Source: Candidatus Melainabacteria bacterium (lineage in GTDB: Bacteria; Cyanobacteriota; Vampirovibrionia; Obscuribacterales; Obscuribacteraceae). From it: a stretch of DNA of 7,603 nt. A program made the translations under genes and the position numbers. Below are positions 1-6,358 of the stretch, one piece after another. Numbering within the stretch: the stretch's first letter is position 1; each line of letters begins with the position of its first letter. Under the pieces are notes generated by a model. It was not told the origin of the DNA. It saw nothing but the letters and a program-made list of their open reading frames with translations, and searched no databases. The stretch spans positions 1-7,603 of the forward strand of contig PSRH01000187.1 of assembly GCA_003175915.1 (NCBI GenBank), read 5' to 3'.

Positions 1-3000
1 TTTCTTTATTCCTAAAATCGGGATGATACCAACCCCAGCTAGCTGCCGCGTCAACTTTCTTGGCGTCAGCTGCATAATTGGAGGAAATCAGGAGCCGATA
101 GTCTGGTTGTTTTAGATAACGTAGACCATCATCAATAGAAAACTTCTCGGTGCGATAATCGAGGCTGGCCTCTTCATACTTTTCTTGCTGTTTTTCGGCA
201 GGTTTCTGTGGCTCCAGAGATGGCAAATCGGCTTGAATGTCTAACAAGCATTGGGATACAGCTGGATTGAATTCTTTTCGAATAAGTTTGGGCAACAAAT
301 CTCGGAGTTCTGGATCACCAAGAATTTGCAGTGCTTTAACTGCAGCGCAGCGAACTTCTGGTGCATCAGGAAAAAGGTAGGTTTGTTTCCCTATTTTGGT
401 TTCACCAACAAGTTGCATCCTGATGAGAGGCATCGAAGACTGGGAACCAAAATCCGCTAAACCTTCAATAGCGGCAACCTTCAGTTCCGGGAATAACTTT
501 GCTTCCGGCAACGATCCCTTTGGTTTCAGTGTTTCCTTGAGAGTTGTATATAAATCGTCCGAGATTGTTCGCTTGCAGACCTCACGCGGGTCCAACATAT
601 TTTCCAGTTTTGTGCAGAACATTCTCTTAAGTTCCGGATCCGCATCCTTTAACAGGAATCTCAATTGCTTTATCAAGACTACTGTCGCGGCAACTTCTTT
701 CTCCTGGTCTGCAGTTACTACAAGACCCTCGACGTTTGGTACTTGCAGAAGTGCGAGCGCCTTTTCTCTGACCGCTCTAGCCGAATTTGGTTCAAGTAGT
801 TTGATGCGGTTAGGTATGAGTTGTTCCAGAACGCGCACAGATAGCTGTACGTTTGTAGGACTGAGACAGGAAGCAATTATTTCAGCAACTTTCTTTTGTC
901 CGGCAATATCATCCTTGTCAATCAGATCTGCTAGACGCAAGGCTGCATTCAACCGTTCTGCTCGTGCCAGGTCGGCCTTCTGTTCCTGAAGTCTTCTTTG
1001 CTTAGGATCAGTTACGTTGGCGTCCGGTAACGGAATTTCTCGTTGGCATTCGTGCTCCAAGAACGCGCGTACTTCTTTGGCATAGGTACCGGTAGGTTTA
1101 TCCTTGAGGTTTTGCCAGCGAGCATTGTTCTGTTGAAGAATCTGCTCTGCAGCTACCCTATCGGGGTGGCGAAGTCCGAACAAATGCATGGCGGCCATGG
1201 CTCGAACGTCTGGATCATTGTCTGAGAGAGCAGTTTTTTGTAATGTAGCTTCGAGTGATTTGATTGTTGCTTCAAGTTCAGTTGTCTCATCTTTCGAAGC
1301 ACCACTTGCCACTACTTGACGAAGGCCATCAATTATTGTTGCTAAGCGTGGGCAGGCAGGATCGCTGAGAGCTCTCATCTTGTCTGCTGACGAGCTTTTG
1401 GGATTCTCCAGCACGTCTTGAAGCAAGAGCCCGTATTGAAGTCCGTTGATTCCCTGGACTCGGGTCAAGAATTCACCAACCACTACTCTATGGCTGCTGG
1501 TTCCACAGGGCAACTCAGATGGCCCCTCCTTTTGTGGTGGCTTAAGATCTAGCAACAAGAGTCGGACAATGTACTTTGTTTTGACCGTTTCCTCACTCTT
1601 CCCCCAGCCAAATCGGACTGTGACATCGGACAACTCTTCAGGTAATTTGCCGTCGGAATCTCGACTAAGAGTTAACAATGCAATCGCGGCAGCGGCGCGG
1701 ACATTTGGATCGACAATGCCGCGATGAGACTTAACGTGATCTCTCAATCGAGCGTCCATTCCCTCGAGCTTTTTGGGGTCATGCACTGCCCTTATGTGGC
1801 TCGCGCTCATCAGCTCGAAAAAGCCTTGATTTCCTTTTCCTGGTTCTATGAGAAGCCAGCACCGATTATAGGGATCATCGCCATACATAAAGTGAGATAA
1901 TAGCTTGAGTTTGAAAGCTCTTACTTTTTCGGGGTCGGCACCTGGCTTGAGGAGTTCCTGAGCTTCATCCAGTATTTCAGTTATTTGTTTTCGGGACTCT
2001 TCGTCGGTGCAGCTGTCCTTGAGGGCGTCCCTATAGCGTGCCAGTGCATCTACTTCCTGCTTGAGGACTAATGGATTATTGAGATCGAAACAACCTTTCT
2101 CCGGACTTTTGAAACCCAACCCGTCTCCTAAAACCAGCGACGCGTCGCGCAGGCGATCTCTGTCTTCAAGTCCGAGTGCCCTTTCGCCAACGTTTTTGAC
2201 GTCGCGGACGATAAATGGAATAAATCCGTATTCCGTGACTTTAAAAGTCACATTGGCGGTACCCGTGGTAGCCCAAAGCCAACGAGAGCCGTTTGCTGCT
2301 TCTTCTAATTTAGTTGCCGTAGGAACAACGCCTGGCAATTCAGTAGTTCTCAGAATTCCGGTGCCCCGGCCCCATCCGTGAACAATGTCGCAGACGAAGT
2401 ATGCAGTACGCGCGTGATTAATTCCCCGACCGAGCTGTGTATCCCGGCCGCCAGCACTGTTGAAAACTCCAGTGGCGCCTGCGGTGATTCGCAGTCCGGA
2501 CTTCCCTAACTGCCAGGCAAGCTCCTTCCCGCTAAGGCGCATAGTTGCTTCAGCCGCCCGTGCCGCTCTTAGTGCTGTCAACCCTTCACCAATACCGGAA
2601 ATAATCAAGGCAGCATCCATTAACGGCACTAAAATCTGTTCGCTGCGAAGTTTAACTTCTTGAATTTTCAGCTCGTGCTCTAGCGAACTACCTGGCACTG
2701 GGATTAATTCGTCCCCGGACAGAACCATATAAATCTTTTTGGGATCGAGCTCTTTCTCCTTTGGCCCAACACGAGCGACCAAATCTCCCTTCCAGTTTTG
2801 GTAACCCAAATACTTGTCGATATCCCATGCTTCAATCGTTTGAACAATGTATTTCTTGCCGTTACGTTCGACAATTCTGGTTCGACCGCAAATGAGATTG
2901 CAGGGAACGCGCCTCACTTCTCCTGGCCTCAAGGGATCGTTTGGATCGACTAGCCCGATATATTTGCCTTCCTTATCGATGCACGCAAGTTTGCCGTGAC

Positions 3001-4516
3001 ATTCAAAATTACTAAACGTCAGTGCCAAGTCAGGATTCTGCTGCGCGGCTCTATAGTCGCCGATGCGTTCAAGAATTTCTGTTTCATGGTCATCACACCA
3101 TTTCAAGAGTTCGCGATATTGGTAGTCATTGTAAGGATGCTTACCACGAATATCCACCGGCAAAGGTAACCTGAAACCTTTGAGACTGCCGTCTTCGTTT
3201 CTTGCCTTCTGTCCATACTCATCAGGATCGAAAATAACCCCTGCAGGAAATGGAATATCTGATGCGCCCCAGCCACCCTTTTTGTTTGCTTCGTTGAGGT
3301 GGTCTGCTAATTCAACTAGCCGCCTTGCTCGCAGGGCTAGATTTACGTATCTAGTTGATGTCGCTAACCAAACACGAGGATCCTCGTCGGCTCCTTCCAG
3401 CCAACGTGACGGCAGTCGCTCCATCGTAATTAACGTTTTTACGGCTTCTGCCTCGATGCGCGCATGCTCAGGTGCAGCAAGAGCACTGCTGCGCTCAAGA
3501 AACTTCTTCGTCTCTAAGAAGTCGGTAAAATATTCGCTTTCGAGGGCCCTTTCGGGATCGTTCTTTTTCTGTGGGTTTCTTTTTCCTGCTATGTAGAGCG
3601 CCTGGAACAGTTCAGGATTTTCCGGGATTTCGGCCCAGCCAAGCAAAAGTCGCAGTGGGTTCACAGCAGGCAGTGGCAGTTTGAGAGAACGGAGATCTTC
3701 CACCGCTGCTCTGCTATTCTCATTGTACCAATCTTGATACCGCGTGTAGTTCCGTTTAGATGCCGGTCCCCATATTCCAAGGTCACGTTCTTCTTGCAAT
3801 AGTTGCGTCTCGCGCGTTATTTCGGCTAGACGTCTTTTCTCCGTGACATCGGGTGGCTCCCCTTTTCGTGGTTCTACTTTGCCGAGCAGGTGCGGCATCA
3901 GTGCAATGAACTGGTCTTGATAAACATTGGCTCTGCGCTTTCTTTCAAGAAACATGACCTTTTGCCGATTGAACTCCTCAAAGCCAGTTCCATAGGCGTC
4001 ATCAGGCCCCAGCGTTCGGGCTTGTAATTCTTTGGGCATACGCGACTGAAACAGATCTTCAAAGCGCTTCAGTGCTGCAACCGATGCTGGTCCGAAGGTA
4101 TGATTGTCCCGTTCGGAGCGGACTGCATTGAGAAGTTCGTCAAGTTCCTGCTTCGCTTCGCGTTTTGCATCCTCGTCGGACTGGCCAGGTTTTCTGTTGA
4201 CCACGATTTGGTCTCTAAGTAGAATGAGAAGCGCATCCTGGACCTCCTCCATCCTTAGGGATTTCAGGTCACCCACCGGTTGTGGTGGTTCGTACACATT
4301 AACAAGTTCAAGTATGGATAGATCGGTAATGATTCCTTTTTCTACTAAAGCTTTCTGACCTTTACGCAGAAAGGCCCGAATCCCATCCAGAGAAAATATC
4401 GACTGAGCGGGATCTCTAGCTATTTGGGCCAGATTGAGGCGTTCGTTGACCGGCTGTTCCAGGAAGGGCGATCGGGTTGGACCGGGATCAAACGACGATC
4501 TCTCATTTGCTCGCAT
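1..4516 (-). CDS. Giant HEAT-repeat-containing protein of unknown function (C-terminus beyond the window)
   Basis: Translating the minus strand from 4516 gives 1505 codons without a stop, continuing past the left edge, so the C-terminus is missing. ATG at 4516 is the start: AGGTGA lies 7 bases upstream, and no ATG, GTG or TTG exists in frame between it and the upstream stop at 4619-4621. Regions by residue: 1-285 charged and helical (start MRANERSSFDPGPTRSPF); about 286-625 mixed, rich in W, Y and P, with Cys at 506, 512, 539 and 543; 626-712 Ala/Gly-rich, partly hydrophobic; about 780-885 charged helical; from about 930 HEAT-like helical pairs, clearest at 935-955 (VDPNVRAAAAIALL), 1099-1115 (DNDPDVRAMAAMHLFGL) and 1384-1425 (APEVRCAAVKALQILGDPEL). 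Residues 1430-1445 form a Pro/Gln/Lys/Glu linker, followed by a different-looking segment with SWGWYHPDF. No N-terminal signal peptide is visible. HEAT repeats are protein-binding solenoids, so a scaffold role is inferred. I recognise no catalytic motif and no family for residues 1-900. Confidence 0.93.
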   Translation of the reverse strand, partial: MRANERSSFDPGPTRSPFLEQPVNERLNLAQIARDPAQSIFSLDGIRAFLRKGQKALVEKGIITDLSILELVNVYEPPQPVGDLKSLRMEEVQDALLILLRDQIVVNRKPGQSDEDAKREAKQELDELLNAVRSERDNHTFGPASVAALKRFEDLFQSRMPKELQARTLGPDDAYGTGFEEFNRQKVMFLERKRRANVYQDQFIALMPHLLGKVEPRKGEPPDVTEKRRLAEITRETQLLQEERDLGIWGPASKRNYTRYQDWYNENSRAAVEDLRSLKLPLPAVNPLRLLLGWAEIPENPELFQALYIAGKRNPQKKNDPERALESEYFTDFLETKKFLERSSALAAPEHARIEAEAVKTLITMERLPSRWLEGADEDPRVWLATSTRYVNLALRARRLVELADHLNEANKKGGWGASDIPFPAGVIFDPDEYGQKARNEDGSLKGFRLPLPVDIRGKHPYNDYQYRELLKWCDDHETEILERIGDYRAAQQNPDLALTFSNFECHGKLACIDKEGKYIGLVDPNDPLRPGEVRRVPCNLICGRTRIVERNGKKYIVQTIEAWDIDKYLGYQNWKGDLVARVGPKEKELDPKKIYMVLSGDELIPVPGSSLEHELKIQEVKLRSEQILVPLMDAALIISGIGEGLTALRAARAAEATMRLSGKELAWQLGKSGLRITAGATGVFNSAGGRDTQLGRGINHARTAYFVCDIVHGWGRGTGILRTTELPGVVPTATKLEEAANGSRWLWATTGTANVTFKVTEYGFIPFIVRDVKNVGERALGLEDRDRLRDASLVLGDGLGFKSPEKGCFDLNNPLVLKQEVDALARYRDALKDSCTDEESRKQITEILDEAQELLKPGADPEKVRAFKLKLLSHFMYGDDPYNRCWLLIEPGKGNQGFFELMSASHIRAVHDPKKLEGMDARLRDHVKSHRGIVDPNVRAAAAIALLTLSRDSDGKLPEELSDVTVRFGWGKSEETVKTKYIVRLLLLDLKPPQKEGPSELPCGTSSHRVVVGEFLTRVQGINGLQYGLLLQDVLENPKSSSADKMRALSDPACPRLATIIDGLRQVVASGASKDETTELEATIKSLEATLQKTALSDNDPDVRAMAAMHLFGLRHPDRVAAEQILQQNNARWQNLKDKPTGTYAKEVRAFLEHECQREIPLPDANVTDPKQRRLQEQKADLARAERLNAALRLADLIDKDDIAGQKKVAEIIASCLSPTNVQLSVRVLEQLIPNRIKLLEPNSARAVREKALALLQVPNVEGLVVTADQEKEVAATVVLIKQLRFLLKDADPELKRMFCTKLENMLDPREVCKRTISDDLYTTLKETLKPKGSLPEAKLFPELKVAAIEGLADFGSQSSMPLIRMQLVGETKIGKQTYLFPDAPEVRCAAVKALQILGDPELRDLLPKLIRKEFNPAVSQCLLDIQADLPSLEPQKPAEKQQEKYEEASLDYRTEKFSIDDGLRYLKQPDYRLLISSNYAADAKKVDAAASWGWYHPDFRNKE

Positions 4517-4523
4517 TCTATAA

Positions 4524-4529
4524 TCACCT
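4524..4529 (-). promoter_or_regulatory. Ribosome binding site fixing the start of the giant gene
   Basis: On the minus strand the hexamer AGGTGA is followed by TTATAGA and then ATG at 4516, a near-ideal Shine-Dalgarno match with 7-base spacing. It decides the start, because the frame stays open for a further 34 codons upstream (4517-4618) without any ordinary start codon. Confidence 0.75.
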
Positions 4530-4653
4530 AAGAACGTGCGCTCAATTGCAAAGGCATCGCGACAGGGAGTAATTCTATCGATTTCACCAAATCTGATTGA
4601 TGGGTCGGAACCTCCGCGTTAGCATGCAGAGTAATTGAACAATGTGACACTAA

Positions 4654-4715
4654 TGTTACAGGCTTGCGCCAATCGCCGTGACATCGAAGTGTCCAGTCGT
4701 CACAAGCCTGTAACA
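4654..4715. repeat. Perfect 13-bp inverted repeat with 36-base spacer
   Basis: The left arm TGTTACAGGCTTG (4654-4666) is the exact reverse complement of the right arm CAAGCCTGTAACA (4703-4715). Inside the 36-base spacer are smaller dyads: GACA at 4680-4683 facing TGTC at 4690-4693, and GTGAC at 4678-4682 facing GTCAC at 4699-4703, the latter overlapping the right arm by one base. Just outside, ACAATGTGAC (4639-4648) and ACAATGAGAC (4713-4722) are direct repeats matching at 9 of 10 bases; the second overlaps the right arm. It could be a paired operator, a long hairpin in the leader of the plus-strand gene, or a tiny non-autonomous element. No T-run follows either arm, so a terminator is unlikely. 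Confidence 0.85.
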
Positions 4716-4750
4716 ATGAGACGCCAGCATTGCTGTGTTGCTTTCTATGT

Positions 4751-4754
4751 GAGG
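4751..4754 (+). promoter_or_regulatory. Ribosome binding site deciding the start at 4764
   Basis: GAGG is followed by nine bases (CAGATTACT) and then ATG. It is the only purine-rich ribosome site near any in-frame ATG of this gene, and so argues against the longer forms starting at 4635, 4653 or 4716. Confidence 0.55.
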
Positions 4755-4763
4755 CAGATTACT

Positions 4764-5798
4764 ATGAACGCAGAGTCTTCGAATTTCAAACGTCCAGAAA
4801 AAGCAAAATCGATCGAGGCTGCGGTTGATACCACCTCGTTTATTGAAATAGTGGGCAGCAAAGAATTACCTAAGGGTAGCTTTGTCACATCTTCAACGAA
4901 AGAAGCCAAAGTTCTTGTTTTCAATGATGTCTATCCAGGAAAAGATTCAACTGATAAGGAAGTGGCGAAAGCAATCCGTGAATTGGGAAATGATGAATTT
5001 GAAGTGCGAGAGCAAGCTTTTCGAAAATTGGTGGCATATGGAAACAAAGCCATACCACTGCTGAGTGAAGCTTTGGACGACAGTGATCCGCAAATTCGTC
5101 TGGATGCGCGCAGGGCGCTGAAGGCTATTTGCCTGGCTGATCCGGAGAGCCTCAAGCCGACTCTCAGTGAATTGTCAAAGCGCTATAAGATAGCAGGCGA
5201 TTTATTGGGGTGGGAAGATAGCCCCTTCTCTGGAACCATCGAGTCAGTTCCCATTTCTCTGCCGCCCAAACTCACACCTGAGTCACGACGAAAATTTGAG
5301 AGCGCAATTGAATTCTTTGACAAAGGCATGCCCGAGGTAAAAGGATTGGATACACTCCTTGCCGTCATGGAAGAGAATAAAAAGCAGGGTGGGATTAAAG
5401 GGGGCGAAAGTGATGCGGTGATACAGGGAGTGCAGCGATTGTTTGATGCTCCGGTTGCATTGCGTATTAGATACGCCGAGGGTTTGCTGAATGGAGAGCC
5501 GACAGCCGAGGACAAGGCTCAGGCAATTAAGTTGCTTACTGAGGCATTACGAATCAACCGCACCCGCGGTGGTACACTGGGCGATTTACCTCAAACTAAA
5601 ATCGCCTTACTGGTTAAGACGGCCAAAGGATTCGATGATAAAGAACTTGGTCAGGAAATAGGTCTGAACGGTGGTACGGTGGCCGATTTGCGTGAACGGG
5701 CAGAACAGTTCGCGATGAATGCAGCTTTCGGAGGTCCGGTAGCAGCAGGATTAGGAATGATGAAGAAGCAACAGGGACCAAAACCGAACAATCAATAG
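4764..5798 (+). CDS. HEAT-repeat protein with TPR-like C-terminal half, 344 residues
   Basis: The chosen start is ATG at 4764 (MNAESSNFKR), with GAGG nine bases upstream. The frame is open further upstream with ATGs at 4635, 4653 and 4716, but none has a ribosome site, the first two lie in or before the inverted repeat, and the extra residues (Cys- and Arg-rich) look non-coding. Residues 1-60 are polar, with no signal peptide or membrane span. Residues 65-123 form HEAT-type helical pairs: KEVAKAIRELGNDEFEVREQ, KAIPLLSEALDDSDPQIRLD, then ARRALKAI. This pattern is known from HEAT and PBS-lyase-like repeats and mediates protein-protein contact. Residues 174-265 are helical, and AQAIKLLTEALRIN (252-265) resembles a TPR helix. 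The tail (320-344) is Gly/Lys/Gln-rich. It is divergent from the giant HEAT gene and convergent with the operon at 5992-7123. No catalytic residues were recognised; an adaptor role is inferred. Confidence 0.9.
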   Translation: MNAESSNFKRPEKAKSIEAAVDTTSFIEIVGSKELPKGSFVTSSTKEAKVLVFNDVYPGKDSTDKEVAKAIRELGNDEFEVREQAFRKLVAYGNKAIPLLSEALDDSDPQIRLDARRALKAICLADPESLKPTLSELSKRYKIAGDLLGWEDSPFSGTIESVPISLPPKLTPESRRKFESAIEFFDKGMPEVKGLDTLLAVMEENKKQGGIKGGESDAVIQGVQRLFDAPVALRIRYAEGLLNGEPTAEDKAQAIKLLTEALRINRTRGGTLGDLPQTKIALLVKTAKGFDDKELGQEIGLNGGTVADLRERAEQFAMNAAFGGPVAAGLGMMKKQQGPKPNNQ

Positions 5799-5875
5799 AA
5801 AATGAATTGTTGGATCGGTCGTAGTTCTCGGAACTATCATGTCCTTTACATTCGGCAGTGAACCTAGATCGGCCT

Positions 5876-5895
5876 GGGCTTAAGCTCTTTTATTT
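5876..5895 (+). terminator. Weak candidate terminator for the 344-residue gene
   Basis: GGGC TTAA GCTC (5876-5887) can form a four-pair stem, including one G-U, and is followed by TTTTATTT. A separate six-pair hairpin, TAGTTC-TCG-GAACTA (5822-5836), lies closer to the stop codon but has no T-run after it. Neither is a strong intrinsic terminator. The choice rests on position downstream of the stop at 5798 and on the T-rich tail. Confidence 0.25.
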
Positions 5896-5903
5896 CTCCG
5901 CCA

Positions 5904-5953
5904 GAAAAACAGCACGGACCGATCACGAGCGGTATTTTGATCAGACCGCACTG
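5904..5953 (-). terminator. Intrinsic terminator of the two-gene minus-strand operon
   Basis: Read on the minus strand, the 16-base arm at 5953-5938 pairs with the 16-base arm at 5925-5910 around a 12-base loop. There are twelve Watson-Crick pairs, three G-U wobbles and one T-T mismatch. Five T residues follow directly (5909-5905 on the minus strand). It lies about 40 bases beyond the stop of the 112-residue gene. On the plus strand the three wobbles become C-A mismatches and no T-run follows, so the structure suits minus-strand RNA only. This agrees with the gene direction. Confidence 0.8.
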
Positions 5954-5991
5954 TCGTCTGGCGTCTGTGCGACCAGGCTAGCAGACAACCA

Positions 5992-6330
5992 TTACGACAC
6001 TGTTTCAACAATATTCTCGCCAGATGAGGGCGACGATTGTTGACCTGCCGTTGAAAATCGATTTCTATTCGATTGCTTCTGCAATGCCTTCCGCCGCGCG
6101 GCCACGATCACTCGAAAGATCGGACCAATACCTCTGGCGGTGTCATATAAACCATGATCAAAGGATTCATCCAGCACAATATTGGCTAACCATCCTAAGG
6201 CCAGTTTACTAGTAGTCGTTTTGTTTGAAATGCTTCCGAACCTTGCCTGAAGGCTTTCGCATTTCCATAACTTTGCTAGATCAGCATTATTGCTTCGAGA
6301 GCATCGGCGATCCATTTCATTGACTGGCAT
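5992..6330 (-). CDS. Hypothetical protein, 112 residues, second gene of the operon
   Basis: I do not recognise this protein. The start is ATG at 6330 (MPVNEMDRRC), with GGAG eight bases upstream; a TTG at 6351 in the same frame would add seven residues but lacks such a site. The middle has a moderately hydrophobic stretch (SKLALGWLANIVLDES, residues 41-56). It is followed by HGLYDTARGIGPIFRVIVAARRKAL (59-83; the conserved-looking core is DTARGIGP at 63-70), and then a Ser/Gln/Asn-rich polar tail likely to be disordered. It is basic overall, with no signal peptide and no convincing membrane span. It begins 28 bases after the stop of the 254-residue gene, so the two are probably co-transcribed and end at the terminator at 5904-5953. 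The good ribosome site, operon position and terminator support a real gene; function is unknown. Confidence 0.68.
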   Translation of the reverse strand: MPVNEMDRRCSRSNNADLAKLWKCESLQARFGSISNKTTTSKLALGWLANIVLDESFDHGLYDTARGIGPIFRVIVAARRKALQKQSNRNRFSTAGQQSSPSSGENIVETVS

Positions 6331-6338
6331 ATCACAAT

Positions 6339-6342
6339 CTCC
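6339..6342 (-). promoter_or_regulatory. Ribosome binding site deciding the start at 6330
   Basis: On the minus strand GGAG is followed by ATTGTGAT and then ATG, a spacing of eight bases. It favours the ATG at 6330 over the in-frame TTG at 6351 and supports independent translation of the second operon gene. Confidence 0.6.
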
Positions 6343-6358
6343 ATAGCTCAAAATGTAA

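Larger units (their letters stand above)
4517..4763. promoter_or_regulatory. Divergent intergenic control region
   Basis: This 247-base gap separates the start codons of the giant minus-strand gene and the 344-residue plus-strand gene, so both promoters should lie here. I could not pick a convincing pair of -35 and -10 hexamers for either direction. The strongest structure is the inverted repeat at 4654-4715, with a near-direct repeat just outside it. A shared regulator or an RNA structure in one of the leaders is possible. The assignment as a control region rests on gene geometry; the dyad is seen directly. Confidence 0.55.

Noticed and set aside
396..989. Plus-strand open frame of 197 codons.
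   Set aside because: It lies wholly opposite the continuous giant minus-strand gene, whose translation gives well-formed HEAT-like helices here; the plus-strand reading is Ser/Arg-rich antisense composition without a ribosome site.
3180..3596. Plus-strand open frame of 138 codons.
   Set aside because: Antisense to the giant gene, low-complexity Ser/Arg/Phe composition, no supporting start signal.
4654..4715. The inverted repeat as an intrinsic terminator or as an insertion-sequence end pair.
   Set aside because: No T-run follows either arm, both neighbouring genes point away from it, no transposase is present, and no duplicated target bases flank the arms.
4528..4716. Minus-strand open frame of 62 codons in the divergent gap.
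   Set aside because: Overlaps the control region and inverted repeat, would run almost into the giant gene's start, and has no coding-like character; its MLQAC start merely mirrors the inverted repeat.
4635..4763. N-terminal extension of the 344-residue protein from ATG 4635 (43 extra residues).
   Set aside because: No ribosome site at 4635, 4653 or 4716; the segment spans the inverted repeat and is Cys/Arg-rich unlike the protein that follows, while ATG 4764 has GAGG at proper spacing.
5183..5515. Minus-strand open frame of 110 codons.
   Set aside because: Fully antisense to the 344-residue gene, Ser/Pro/Asn-rich and without a ribosome site.
5858..6043. Plus-strand open frame of 61 codons starting with GTG.
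   Set aside because: It reads through the minus-strand terminator and into the antisense of the 112-residue gene; no ribosome site or recognisable protein feature.
6331..6351. Longer form of the 112-residue protein starting at TTG 6351.
   Set aside because: The ATG at 6330 has GGAG at eight-base spacing; the TTG has no comparable site.
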